A DNA stretch of 62,376 nt from Candidatus Desantisbacteria bacterium CG1_02_49_89 (GCA_001871075.1 MNUP01000143.1:1-62376); one strand, 5' to 3'; counted from the stretch's first letter, positions 23,162 through 32,475 are shown. A program made the numbers and translations. Notes: generated by a model not told the origin, from the letters alone.

Positions 23162-24064
23162 TTATTTGCACGCATGCGCACGCAGCAGGTACATAAAATA
23201 TTCGTCCAGATACCTTCGGCCTGAAAATTCAAATTTAATGGCGCTCCTGAGTTTTTCATTGCTTATTATAAAAGGTTTTATCCCCGCGCCGAAATCCGAG
23301 ATCTTACACTTTAAATTACCCAGTTCAGCTATGCGCCTCGCCCCCTCCACTGTCTCAAGGTAGAAATCCACAAGGTTGTAGGTCTCCCCGCCAGTGTTTT
23401 CCTTTCCCAGGGAGAGCGAAACCGCATCCGCAACGTCGTTCGCGCTTACCACCATTATGCCGGCGCCGCGCGGCAGCCTCAACTCCCCTCCTGCGCGTTG
23501 CGCACGCAGCGCTTCTATGATCTCGGGCCAGGTATGGTGTTTTTTACGGATCTCTCCGAACACAGCGGCCAGCCTGAATACGGAAGTGTTCATGCCATAA
23601 CGCAGGTGGTAATACCGGCAATACTCTTCTACCGCGGCCTTATAAACTCCCGCCTGTTCCCTTGGGAACAAAGGATGTTTCTCGTCAACGGGTATATACA
23701 GCGGCTTCTCCAGCCCGTACACGAGGATCGAGCTTATGAAAATGAACTGCTTTACTCCGGCAGAGCGTGATCTCTCAAGCAGGAGGAAGCTGCCCAGCGT
23801 ATTCGACCTGAAAAAAAGCTCCTCCTCCGCCTCGGAAGGAAGGCCCCCGCAATGGACCACCGCCTCCATTCCCCGGACGCATTCCGAAAGGGACGTTCCG
23901 CCATCCAGCAGGTCTGACCTGAAAGGCTCAGCGCCAGCTTTGGCCGCCTTCTCCGCGTCCGCGTCCGAACGGACCATCGCCCTCACAGAGTGCCCGCAGG
24001 CAGTAAGTTTCCTCAGCAGGTACCCGCCTACAAATCCGGTAGCGCCGGTAAGCAGGATCTTCAT
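23162..24064 (-). CDS. NAD-dependent epimerase/dehydratase family protein
   Basis: A 300-aa extended short-chain dehydrogenase. The nucleotide-binding motif GATGFVGGYLL lies at residues 7-17, and ISSILVYG near 110 matches the family strand. The usual active-site YxxxK is altered: the Lys of AGVYKAAVEEY aligns with the family Lys, but the position four residues earlier is Ala rather than Tyr, with a Tyr next to the Lys instead. Activity may be changed. It could act on nucleotide sugars or lipids; nothing nearby decides. Confidence 0.8.
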   Translation of the reverse strand: MKILLTGATGFVGGYLLRKLTACGHSVRAMVRSDADAEKAAKAGAEPFRSDLLDGGTSLSECVRGMEAVVHCGGLPSEAEEELFFRSNTLGSFLLLERSRSAGVKQFIFISSILVYGLEKPLYIPVDEKHPLFPREQAGVYKAAVEEYCRYYHLRYGMNTSVFRLAAVFGEIRKKHHTWPEIIEALRAQRAGGELRLPRGAGIMVVSANDVADAVSLSLGKENTGGETYNLVDFYLETVEGARRIAELGNLKCKISDFGAGIKPFIISNEKLRSAIKFEFSGRRYLDEYFMYLLRAHACK

Positions 24065-24103
24065 TTTGTCTTTTTAGTGCCCTCCATTTCTACTAGTTTT
24101 GCC

Positions 24104-24235
24104 CCTCACCCCATCCTCCGAAGGAGTCCGCATGACTCTTCGGAGAGTCCTTCGGACCTCTCCCTCCCTCCACCAAGATCGGCAGCTTGCCCGCCAGTCA
24201 TTTTGGCGGGGGTCTTCGACAAGGGGCGAGGGTAA
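24104..24235. repeat. Palindromic repeat (related copy inside mfd)
   Basis: The outer ends are CCCCTCACCCCATCCTC and GGGGCGAGGG. Inside are CTTCGGAGAGTCCTTCGGA and the GCCCGCCAGTCATTTTGGCG palindrome. The ends resemble those of the in-frame insert in mfd at about 38681-38795, and the inner palindrome matches the one at 9757-9779 and the archease insert. No gene in 24065-24252. Confidence 0.75.
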
Positions 24236-24252
24236 TTTTTTTGATTTTATTC

Positions 24253-26607
24253 TTAAGGGATCCTTGAAAGAAGGCTGCGCGCGTAACCTGCCTGGGGAGA
24301 ATTGGCAGGGGCGATCTCCAGCGTTTTCTGGAATTGCGCCTTCGCTTCAGGGTACATCCTGGCAACGTAATAAACGCTTCCCAGATTGTTATAGGCATCG
24401 ACATATCCCGGGTTTGACGCGATAGCCTTTTTATAGGTCTCTATGGCTTTAGGGAACATGCGCTTCTGGTAATACGCGTTCGCAAGGTTGTTAAAGGCGT
24501 CCACGTTGTTGCTGTCAACCTCCAGCGCCCTGAAATAGATCTCAATGGCCCTGTCATACATGCCTTTCGCGTAATACGCGTTCCCCAGGTTTATCAGGGA
24601 CTGGATCGTCTTAGGGTTTATCTTAAGCGCCTCCTCGTATTCCTGTATCGCCTTATCCACCATTCCCCGCTCCTTATAAAGCAGGCCCAGCTGGTTATGG
24701 AAAAGCTCGGCTTCAGAATAAGAACTGAGCGCGATCGCCTTTTTCAGCCTTTCTTCTGATCTCTCTATGAACTTGTTGTCGTAAGCCATCCCGTAGAACA
24801 GGTATGACTGCCCGGAATTGTAATAATATCCCGCGTAATAAGGGCATAAAGCAAGCGCCTTGTCAAAGTTATCCACTGCCGCCTGCATATATTCCTTTTT
24901 TTCCTGCTCGGTTATCCAGAGCTCCCTGCCCAGATTGCCGCAGAAAGTGCCGACCTTTGTGTAATAGATATCGTTCAATTTTTCTTTCTGTATCGCTTTC
25001 CTGTATTCTTTAATTGCCGCGCTTACGTAAATCCTTTTCTGATTTACGTCCTGCGTTCTTTCATAGGACCGCTCCAGCCTTACCCCCCTGTTGTAGTGGA
25101 TATTCCCCAGGAAAGGATCAAGCGTAAAAACCGTCATAAAAGGTATCAGCACCGCCGCGCCGACCGCAGGTGCCGCGACTTTTAACCATCCCTTCGGGAG
25201 TCTGAGAATTACTGTATCCTCTGCGCCCTGCGCCTGACGAGCGGCCTTATCCTGTCCGGGGTCCTTGCCCGGGTCCTGAAGCGCCTGGGCGCGCAGCCTT
25301 TGCGGCATGACCGCTATTATAGCCGGCATCAGCCAGAACGCGAGCGTTGTTTCCGGGCGGTAAAACGGAAAATCAAAGACCATCTGCACCAGTATCCCGC
25401 CCAGCGAACACATCGCCCCTGTTGCCAGCCACTTCCAGAACGTGTCTTTCGATGCCTTCAGGATACGGATCCCTTCCGCGAAAAAGACGAACAGCATCCA
25501 CGCGAAAGCAGCCAGGCCTACCAGCCCGGTCTCAGAACCTATCTGCAGAAAATCGTTATGCGCGTAACGGGGTGTTTCCACGAAAGTGAAAACTTCCTTC
25601 ATCTCGGGGACCCTGTATCCCGGGTAAACGTTATAAAAAGTGCCTGTCCCCGTCCCGGTCAGCGGGTGGTCCTTAAGGATATTGGCTGTTGATTTATAGC
25701 ACAGGAGCCTGAACCGGATATTCGTGCTTTTAAGATTGGCGCTCTCCCTTATGCGGCTCATTGTTGTTCCTGTCACAAAAGAAAGGGCTATCATAATGAC
25801 TACCGCGGCAGCTGATATGGAAATGATCCAGGTCTTTACCGTTTTCTTCAGCTCGCCTGATATGAGAATAAAGAACATGAAGAGCAGGAGCGAAAACACA
25901 AAACCCAGGAATCCGGCCCTGGACTGCGTCATGAACAGGAACGCTACACCCATAACAACCAGTATCCCAAGCACAGACCTCCACTCCCTCCTCGCGACAG
26001 ATATGAACACGAGTATGACGGGTATCAAAGCCACAAGGTATCCGGCGTAGAAATCAGGGTTGCCCAGAGTTGAATCCACTCCTGTCCTTCCGCCTGCCGG
26101 GGCAAGCATGTCTATCTGGAACCTCTGAAGCAGGCCGTAGAAATTTACGGCGCTGAAAGCCACGGACAAAATTATAAGCGCAAGCGTCATTTCCTTCTTT
26201 GTTCTCACAAAATTGGCGAACAGGAAGAAAAACAGCACGTAGAAGAAGATCCTGTACAGATCAGCAAGTGAAATCAGCCTGTCCATGCTGGCTATCACCG
26301 AAACAGCGCCTGCCGCAAGAACTGCCAGCACCGGAAGGTTCAGCGGTGTTTTCGACCACCTGAATTCTCCTGTTACAATTGACTTTATTATTAATATAGC
26401 AAGTGCAATGATAAGAGGCATTTGTGTGAAGAATATCTTAATAGGAAAAAACAGCTCGTGCCCTCCCCTGAACCACGGCGAGAACACGGCCGGGACAGCG
26501 GCAAGAACAGTAAAAAGGCAAGCTCGGATCGCGCTGTCAAACGCCGCGCCCGGCTGTTCCGCTTTTTGCCGCTGCAATTGTTTTTTAGGCTGGTTTTTCG
26601 CCTGCAT
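24253..26607 (-). CDS. O-antigen ligase/polymerase-like membrane protein with C-terminal TPRs
   Basis: A 784-aa protein. About ten hydrophobic segments fill residues 30-480, with the O-antigen ligase (Wzy_C) signature region around HPLTGTGTGTFYNVYP and ETPRYAHNDFLQIGSETG. The C-terminal 300 residues are tetratricopeptide repeats; several consecutive units are near-canonical (for example INPKTIQSLINLGNAYYAKG). Such proteins polymerise or ligate surface glycans or glycosylate proteins. The start at 26607 is chosen for the CAGGAG site in front; the upstream frame is repeat-derived. It is immediately downstream of rtcB without an evident functional link. Confidence 0.85.
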   Translation of the reverse strand: MQAKNQPKKQLQRQKAEQPGAAFDSAIRACLFTVLAAVPAVFSPWFRGGHELFFPIKIFFTQMPLIIALAILIIKSIVTGEFRWSKTPLNLPVLAVLAAGAVSVIASMDRLISLADLYRIFFYVLFFFLFANFVRTKKEMTLALIILSVAFSAVNFYGLLQRFQIDMLAPAGGRTGVDSTLGNPDFYAGYLVALIPVILVFISVARREWRSVLGILVVMGVAFLFMTQSRAGFLGFVFSLLLFMFFILISGELKKTVKTWIISISAAAVVIMIALSFVTGTTMSRIRESANLKSTNIRFRLLCYKSTANILKDHPLTGTGTGTFYNVYPGYRVPEMKEVFTFVETPRYAHNDFLQIGSETGLVGLAAFAWMLFVFFAEGIRILKASKDTFWKWLATGAMCSLGGILVQMVFDFPFYRPETTLAFWLMPAIIAVMPQRLRAQALQDPGKDPGQDKAARQAQGAEDTVILRLPKGWLKVAAPAVGAAVLIPFMTVFTLDPFLGNIHYNRGVRLERSYERTQDVNQKRIYVSAAIKEYRKAIQKEKLNDIYYTKVGTFCGNLGRELWITEQEKKEYMQAAVDNFDKALALCPYYAGYYYNSGQSYLFYGMAYDNKFIERSEERLKKAIALSSYSEAELFHNQLGLLYKERGMVDKAIQEYEEALKINPKTIQSLINLGNAYYAKGMYDRAIEIYFRALEVDSNNVDAFNNLANAYYQKRMFPKAIETYKKAIASNPGYVDAYNNLGSVYYVARMYPEAKAQFQKTLEIAPANSPQAGYARSLLSRIP

Positions 26608-26634
26608 TGCTTCTCCTGATGAGAATCGTTGAAC

Positions 26635-26706
26635 TTCGTTGTAACATCGTTTTAAAATCGTTAACGATTTTAAAACGACTCTATAACGATTTAACAACGA
26701 TTTAAC
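26635..26706. repeat. CGATTTTAAAACG palindromic word repeat
   Basis: The short gap between rtcB and the TPR gene is a palindrome built of AAAATCGTTAACGATTTT and neighbouring ACGATTTAACAACG words. It can fold into a long AT-rich hairpin and might act as a transcript end for rtcB. Confidence 0.6.
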
Positions 26707-26710
26707 GTTG

Positions 26711-29686
26711 TCAGCCTTTAATAACCCCTATCGGCCTCATTTTCGCGACCTTCCTTGAAAGGCCGGCTCCGTGCACGACATTCACGACGTCGTTCACGTT
26801 CTTATACGCTTCCGGGATCTCCTCCATAAGGGTTTCTATCTCGGCCGAACGCACGATAATGCCCTTTTCTGAGAATTCCTTCAGGAGCGGCCTTTCGCGG
26901 CTTGCCCTGATGGCAGCGTGCCTTGACATCAACCTTCCCGCGCCGTGGCATACCGTGCCGAAAGTTTCTTTCATCGCAAGCTCGGTCCCGGCCAGCACGT
27001 ATGAATTCCTTCCCATGTCCCCGGGGATCAGCACCGGCTGGCCGGTTTTCGCGTAGAGCCCGGGAAGTCCAGGGCTTCCTGACGGGAAAGCCCTGGTCGC
27101 GCCTTTCCTGTGGACGCATACCTTCTGCTTTTTCCCGGATACATAGTGCTCCTCGAACTTCGCGACATTGTGAGCGACGTCATATACCTGCTTCATACCA
27201 AGCGATTCCGCGCTTTCCCCAAAAACTTCCTCGAAGACCTTCCTTGTCCAGTGGGTTATGCACTGCCTGTTCGTCCAGGCGTAATTGGCAGCCGAAGCCA
27301 TTGCCTCGAAATAGTCCCTGCCCTCCTTTGAACTAATGGGAGCGCAGGCAAGCTGCTTGTCCGGGAGCTGTATCCTGTATTTCTGGACCGCGCCCTGCAT
27401 AACGACTATGTAGTCGTCGCAGACCTGGTACCCGAAACCCCTGGAACCGGTATGGATCATCACGACTATCTGGTCCTTTTCGATCCCGAAAACTTCCGCG
27501 GTTTCCGGCTCAAAGATCTCCTCCACTACCTGCACCTCCAGGAAATGGTTTCCCGCGCCCAGGGTCCCAAGCTGTTTAAGCCCCCTGTCCGTGGCTTTTT
27601 TGCTTACTTTGTCCGGGTTGGCTCCCTGCATAGAACCGTTCTCCTCAGTGAATTCAAGGTCTTCCTTCCACCCGTATCCCCTGTCAACCGCCCATTTCGC
27701 GCCCTTTGTCATAACCTTCGCTGCTTCGGAATAATCAAGGTGTATGCCGCCCTTTGAACCGACGCCTGAAGGTATCGCGCTGAAAAGAGCGTCTACAAGA
27801 ATTCCCACCTTATCCTTAACGTCTTTAATGTGGAGATCGGTCCGCAGCAGCCTGACGCCGCAGTTTGAAACAACAAAATTATTTGCAGTGAAATTGTGGT
27901 CCCTGTGATCCACGGTAAAGTCATAGACATAACCGCTGAAATCTACCTTTTCGATCTTCTCGATCCTGTCCCATACATAGACAGTGCGCTCCAGCCCCGC
28001 CGAGATCTCTTTTTTATAACCAGAATACCCCGGGAAATTGAGCGCGATCCTCGGTTTTTCTCTCCCCTCGTAAAGCGACCTTTCCAGAAATCTTCTGTTG
28101 ACGAATTCCGAACTTAGCTCAGAATAGATCCTTGAAGGACCTTCGCCGGCCTGATGCATTGCCAAAGCCGTCCGCGCCGCGAAATCCCTTTTTCTGACCA
28201 CTTTGCCTTTGACCCTCAGATACTGAACCACGGCGTTACTTTCATCTCTCTTGTTTTTGTTATATTCAAAATTCACGGTTTCGTAGAACCTTATCAAATT
28301 TTCCGCGTCATTGCTGACAACAAGGCGCAGGCGATGCGAAATATCTCTGTTCTTGTTTATATGTTCTTCTCTTTCACCTATTTTTTGCAGTGTGACCCCG
28401 AACCCTGAAAGAAGTAATCCGATCTGCCCGAGAAAACGCCTGGCATTATCCGAGAGTTCCTTCAATTTATTCATAGAGACGCAGGGGGAATGAAAATTAA
28501 ACTGGTTCGGGATAGGTTTCGGGCTTGACATTTCCGCGCCAAAAAATGAAGCAAGGAACAACCGTTTCTGCCAGAGAGGCGCGTTAAAGATCCACTGCGG
28601 AACTTCATATTCCTGGCTGACTTTTTTCCCCTGAGGCACGCCCAGTGAAACCAGCAGGCCCGCAAAAACTGTTCCGACAACCTTTATCATATGTTCATTA
28701 TGGACAAATTCATAATGGTCATAGGAAGTATCTATTTTGCAGTTCCTGACACGGGTGTAGACCCTGGAAGGGGTAAACCCGAGTTTCAGAATATCCCTGC
28801 GTATATCTTCAAGGTCCTCGGGCTTGCCGTAGAATTGCGTCACTCCCTTGCCTGTTTTGTGCTGGAAATATATCGTTCCGTCCCCGAACACATAGCCCAT
28901 AATCTTTAACAGGTACGGAACCTGCGGAGAATTATACCTGATCGGCATGCAGTTCCTTTTCCCGAGAAACGTCATTGCCTGTCTCAACCCGGAACCCCGC
29001 AGGCCTTTGCCGAATCTCATAAGCACGGTTTTGATCTTTTGTTCATTAATAATGATTTTTTCACCCGGATCCTCGTAAGGCACGCCTGTAAAATGCCGGA
29101 CAGCAACGGTGTCCCCGCCTGCCAGGTCTTTTATCGGCACCATTCCGTCGGGAGTCCAGAAAGGATGGTCCGCGGTTGCCGTTACCTCCCTGCCGCTGCA
29201 GGTTTTTAGCCTGTAAATCTGGTTTTGTGGTTTTATTTTAATAAATCTGCCGATAGAAGCAACCGCTGCCGAAGATTCAGCGAGAACCACGGAACTCAGG
29301 CTTATCTCTCTCCATTTTTTTTCGAACTCTTCTATCGGCATATAGTAACCATGCTCGCACGTGATCTTCGTATCGCCCGGGAGGCAGTTTATGTCATAAC
29401 CCACCCCGCCAGGAGAAATGACCCCCTGTTCGGGATCCGTGGCTGCAACTCCCCCTATCGCGAATCCGTAACCCCAGTGTATATCCGGCATGCCAAAAGA
29501 GAAATTTATTATTCCGGGAAGATAAGCAACATTCCTAACCTGGTTCAGGCTCTGCTCTTTCCTGATATCAGCCATGAGTTTCTCGTCCGCGTACACAATG
29601 CCAGGGACGCGCATCCCTTCTTCCTTCGGGAGGCGCCATCTGTACTCATCCATTTTTTCTATTTTACCCTGCCATTGTTCACCCAT
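26711..29686 (-). CDS. rtcB: RtcB RNA ligase precursor containing an intein
   Basis: RtcB joins 2',3'-cyclic-phosphate or 3'-phosphate RNA ends to 5'-OH ends using GTP and Mn2+. The start at 29686 has GGAGGAG in front, giving 991 aa. N-extein residues 1-100 include GGVGYDIN; the C-extein (609-991) begins CGVRLL. It carries the metal/GMP motifs LGTLGAGNHFLEVQ, MIHTGSRGFG, YDVAHNVAKFEEH and CHGAGRLMSR (the guanylylated His). Between them is a 508-aa intein at residues 101-608. The exteins give a 483-aa ligase, the normal size. Archease, its cofactor, is encoded 2.3 kb upstream. Confidence 0.95.
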   Translation of the reverse strand: MGEQWQGKIEKMDEYRWRLPKEEGMRVPGIVYADEKLMADIRKEQSLNQVRNVAYLPGIINFSFGMPDIHWGYGFAIGGVAATDPEQGVISPGGVGYDINCLPGDTKITCEHGYYMPIEEFEKKWREISLSSVVLAESSAAVASIGRFIKIKPQNQIYRLKTCSGREVTATADHPFWTPDGMVPIKDLAGGDTVAVRHFTGVPYEDPGEKIIINEQKIKTVLMRFGKGLRGSGLRQAMTFLGKRNCMPIRYNSPQVPYLLKIMGYVFGDGTIYFQHKTGKGVTQFYGKPEDLEDIRRDILKLGFTPSRVYTRVRNCKIDTSYDHYEFVHNEHMIKVVGTVFAGLLVSLGVPQGKKVSQEYEVPQWIFNAPLWQKRLFLASFFGAEMSSPKPIPNQFNFHSPCVSMNKLKELSDNARRFLGQIGLLLSGFGVTLQKIGEREEHINKNRDISHRLRLVVSNDAENLIRFYETVNFEYNKNKRDESNAVVQYLRVKGKVVRKRDFAARTALAMHQAGEGPSRIYSELSSEFVNRRFLERSLYEGREKPRIALNFPGYSGYKKEISAGLERTVYVWDRIEKIEKVDFSGYVYDFTVDHRDHNFTANNFVVSNCGVRLLRTDLHIKDVKDKVGILVDALFSAIPSGVGSKGGIHLDYSEAAKVMTKGAKWAVDRGYGWKEDLEFTEENGSMQGANPDKVSKKATDRGLKQLGTLGAGNHFLEVQVVEEIFEPETAEVFGIEKDQIVVMIHTGSRGFGYQVCDDYIVVMQGAVQKYRIQLPDKQLACAPISSKEGRDYFEAMASAANYAWTNRQCITHWTRKVFEEVFGESAESLGMKQVYDVAHNVAKFEEHYVSGKKQKVCVHRKGATRAFPSGSPGLPGLYAKTGQPVLIPGDMGRNSYVLAGTELAMKETFGTVCHGAGRLMSRHAAIRASRERPLLKEFSEKGIIVRSAEIETLMEEIPEAYKNVNDVVNVVHGAGLSRKVAKMRPIGVIKG
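27863..29386 (-). other. Intein with LAGLIDADG endonuclease inside RtcB
   Basis: The 508-aa intein starts at Cys (CLPGDTKITCEHGYYMP, block A) and ends ANNFVVSN before the C-extein Cys. Block B is VTATADHPFWTPDG (His of the TxxH motif). LAGLIDADG-type segments are LLKIMGYVFGDG and LFLASFFGAE, so a homing endonuclease domain is present; its second motif has Gly-Ala-Glu in place of the usual Asp/Glu pattern. The penultimate residue is Ser rather than the common His. The junction Cys+1 is the conserved Mn-binding Cys of RtcB, the same insertion point as known archaeal RtcB inteins. Confidence 0.92.
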
Positions 29687-29821
29687 TTCTCCTCCACTGC
29701 GTATCAACGTATCAACGTGTCAACGTGTCAGAGTTTTTACTCGTACATCGTTCTTCGTGCATCGTGCATCGCAAACAATTCTCTGTGCCGTAGGGTCATT
29801 GACCTGGTTCTGACCCGAAGG

Positions 29822-29861
29822 TCCCTGCGTTATAGCTCCGGCTTCATCGGAGCTGCAGGGA
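29822..29861. repeat. CCCTGC/GCAGGG hairpin with variable inner stem
   Basis: Outer arms TCCCTGC and GCAGGGA enclose inner arms AGCTCCG and CGGAGCT. A five-base bulge (GTTAT) is on the left, where the copies at 1508 and 2625 have their bulge on the right, so this copy is inverted. The gap 29687-29960 also holds GTATCAACGTGTCAACG and CATCGTGCATCG words and a CACGGAGGCACTGAG-like segment. No gene seen. Confidence 0.8.
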
Positions 29862-29960
29862 ACTCAGTGCCTCCGTGGTATATCATTTATTCGTATGCAT
29901 CCCGCCTCTTCGGCGGATCGCCGTAGTGGCGACCGTCTGCATTTATACAATCCGTCTGAA

Positions 29961-32024
29961 TCAGAAAAAAGTAAGCATGTTCGACCTGAAGCTCCAGTAG
30001 CCGATCACGGAAAAGCCCGAGGGGGCTTTCAGGAAAGCAAGATCAAACCCCCAAAGCCCTAAAGAAGTGTTTATGAGGAACGTATCCGGCGTAAACAGGG
30101 GAAAAGAAGCCTCTATCGCGAATTTTTTCGTGCCCCAGGGAACGTTCATGTCAAACCCGACGAACAGCGCGTGCGAATCGCTCCCGATGCTCCAGTTCTT
30201 CGAGAGTTGGCCCTGATTGGTTCTGTCGGCATAATGGATCTCTTTCAGAAAACTGTTTAAGAAACTCCCGTACAGGTAGCCGAAATGAAAGCCAAAATCA
30301 CCCACCTGTTTGCTTCCCACAGCGTAAAAATCCATTATCCAGGGAGCGCCTGAAAGCTCCATCAGATCGAACGATTCGCCTATTGATTTGAACAGCCAGC
30401 CCCTTGTGCCGAAAGCGATCGTAGGCATCCAGTCTTTCTTATCGAACTCAAGCGGCAGTCTCCTTATAAAAAGAGAGGAGCCGCCCAGCTGCTCCTGCAG
30501 TTCAGGCCTTAAAGGCGGCATCGGCAAAGACTGTTCTCCGCCGAACAGGAGCAGTAAAAAATGCGTGAATTCTTCAAGTATGGGTTTTGCAAAAGAATAT
30601 TTAACGTCCGCGCCGAACATAAAGATCCTGTAGGGAGTAAAAAAGGAAGGTTGCTTATTAGCGTATCCGAAAATTTCTCCTATATAAAAATTGAAAAGAA
30701 AATCTGCGTTAAAACCTGTTTCCCAGTCATGCTTAGGGCTCATCCTGACGTACGCGGTGGGCATCAGGGAAAGCCCCGCCCTTAGCGGAGGAATATAAGC
30801 CGGAATAACCGGCGGAACGGTTTCCTTTGCAGCGGTTACACCCGCAGCTCTCTCCACTATTTGCGCGTAATCCAGCCCGGAGATCCTGTAAGCAATATTC
30901 CTGGCAGAAATACGCAGGCTGTCCCCGCTGGTTCCCGTGCATTGTTCGGTCTCTTCTTTTTCAACCAGGCCTGACTGGACATCTATAAGCTGAAGGGTAA
31001 TAACGGAAGTTTCGCCGGTTTTTTCCAGGGAACCCGCGAACATTTTTTTCGCGTTGAGAAGCCTGCCCGCCTCCAAAATACACTCCAGTGAAATGCAGCC
31101 GGCAAGCTGGAACGACTTACCCCTCAGGATCTCCTGCATATCTCCGCGCGCAAGCACCTTATATTTTTTGGCGCTTTCTATCTGAGAACGCAGATGATCT
31201 GACAGGACAAAAGCGGTATCTGCCAGCGAAACATCCTTTGCTTCCAGGTCCATTACCGCGGCAATGACCGCCTGCTGCTGGGCGGCGGCAGTATCAACAA
31301 CGGATTGGATATTAACCCCTTCTTTTGCAGGAAGCCCTGCAATTTTGTTTGCAATATTCCTCACCGAAACAAGAAGGGTGTCTTCCTCGCATTTAGCGCA
31401 CTCTTCAGTCTCTGCCTTTCCTATTTTGCCTGATTCCACATCAATAATTTTAAGAGTTATAACATAGGTAACGCCTATTTTGGTAACTACACCCGCGAAC
31501 ATTTTGCGCACGCCCAAGAGCTGGCCGACTTGGACAACGCATTCGTTACTTGTGCAGCCTGAGAGCTGGAGCTTCTGCTCCTTCAGGAGATCTTCTACAT
31601 TTTCGCGTGTCACGATATCAAACTTCTGCGTGTTGATAAGCTGAACCCTTAGGTAGTCGGACAGAGATTTTGCCACGCCCGCAGAAACTCCTTCCTGCGC
31701 CTCCAAATCCATCACTGCCGCGGTTGTCTTTTGTTCCTGCATGGTAATATGGGTATCCACAACTGAAGCAGTTTCCAGAACCGCGGTTGCCTGGACCGTT
31801 GCCGTATCGAGTGCGGTTTTTATCTGCGCCGTATCCTGTACAAATGCCGCGGCAGTTTCGGATCTCATCTGTTCAGTATCGCCGGCCTGAAAAACGGCTG
31901 TCTCCGGTTTGATGGCAGTTGTCTCCTGAGAAAAACAGGCCCCGGTTGCCAGCATCCAGATTCCGGCTATAGCAGCAAAAACGTATGACGTTCGACGTAT
32001 GACGTTCGACGGTTTTCTATACAT
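29961..32024 (-). CDS. Secreted protein with two CsgG/LpoB-like domains and a C-terminal barrel-like region
   Basis: The 687-aa protein has a signal peptide (about 1-33, ending TGACFSQE). Two homologous domains (about 103-210 and 255-370) follow, each with VMDLEA, a SDxLRxQL helix, the pattern LSGCTSNECVVQVGQLL or LAGCISLECILEAGRLL, and a strand ending TLKIIDVESG or TLQLIDVQSG. This pattern is shared with CsgG/LpoB-type envelope proteins. The last 300 residues are rich in alternating aromatic strands and may form a beta-barrel. The ATG overlaps the archease stop by 8 bp. The signal peptide's RTSYV region is encoded by two copies of a dispersed GTCGAACGTCATAC word. Function unknown. Confidence 0.8.
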   Translation of the reverse strand: MYRKPSNVIRRTSYVFAAIAGIWMLATGACFSQETTAIKPETAVFQAGDTEQMRSETAAAFVQDTAQIKTALDTATVQATAVLETASVVDTHITMQEQKTTAAVMDLEAQEGVSAGVAKSLSDYLRVQLINTQKFDIVTRENVEDLLKEQKLQLSGCTSNECVVQVGQLLGVRKMFAGVVTKIGVTYVITLKIIDVESGKIGKAETEECAKCEEDTLLVSVRNIANKIAGLPAKEGVNIQSVVDTAAAQQQAVIAAVMDLEAKDVSLADTAFVLSDHLRSQIESAKKYKVLARGDMQEILRGKSFQLAGCISLECILEAGRLLNAKKMFAGSLEKTGETSVITLQLIDVQSGLVEKEETEQCTGTSGDSLRISARNIAYRISGLDYAQIVERAAGVTAAKETVPPVIPAYIPPLRAGLSLMPTAYVRMSPKHDWETGFNADFLFNFYIGEIFGYANKQPSFFTPYRIFMFGADVKYSFAKPILEEFTHFLLLLFGGEQSLPMPPLRPELQEQLGGSSLFIRRLPLEFDKKDWMPTIAFGTRGWLFKSIGESFDLMELSGAPWIMDFYAVGSKQVGDFGFHFGYLYGSFLNSFLKEIHYADRTNQGQLSKNWSIGSDSHALFVGFDMNVPWGTKKFAIEASFPLFTPDTFLINTSLGLWGFDLAFLKAPSGFSVIGYWSFRSNMLTFF

Positions 32025-32475
32025 CAAATATTACTCTCACTTTATACGCAAACCGCGTATCCCGCCCAGCAAAATTGGCGGGCAAGCTGCGTATCGCGTA
32101 TCGTTTAATCTCAAGCTGGTAATATGTAACTGCCTTGATCTCGGTTTTTAGGTGATGTTTTACCGGACTTATTTTCTCGCCGCTCGCTTTGCCGGTAAGA
32201 GAATATTTCCCGGAAATTTTGACCCTGAACTTACCGAATAGTATTTCTTCTTTGTTTACCCGGTAGAGCAGTTCGGTCAGCCAGTGGTGCATTAGGTCTT
32301 CAAGCGTCTTCGCCTTAACTCTGACAGCCGTACTTTTCGCCGGCTTCACTTCTGCCGAATCGCATAAAACGGCGAACATGCCGGACGCGGCATTCTCAAA
32401 AAGCCCGTTCAGGTTTTTCCCGTATGCCTCGATCCCGGCGTCAGCCGTATGGTCTATCAGTTTGTATTTTTTCAT
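32017..32475 (-). CDS. Archease (RtcB cofactor) with a repeat-encoded insert
   Basis: Archease speeds RtcB guanylylation and turnover. The 152-aa protein has the N-terminal motif DHTADAGIEAYG, the helix LEDLMHHWLTELLYRVNKEE, and the C-terminal VRVIFDV, whose acidic residue helps bind metal. Between the strand KAVTYYQLEIKR and VRVIFDV is an atypical stretch, YAIRSLPANFAGRDTRFAY. It is encoded by a palindrome (32061-32089 and flanks) nearly identical to one between ptsI and ptsH. The reading frame remains open. gatC is upstream; the CsgG-like gene overlaps downstream. Confidence 0.92.
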   Translation of the reverse strand: MKKYKLIDHTADAGIEAYGKNLNGLFENAASGMFAVLCDSAEVKPAKSTAVRVKAKTLEDLMHHWLTELLYRVNKEEILFGKFRVKISGKYSLTGKASGEKISPVKHHLKTEIKAVTYYQLEIKRYAIRSLPANFAGRDTRFAYKVRVIFDV

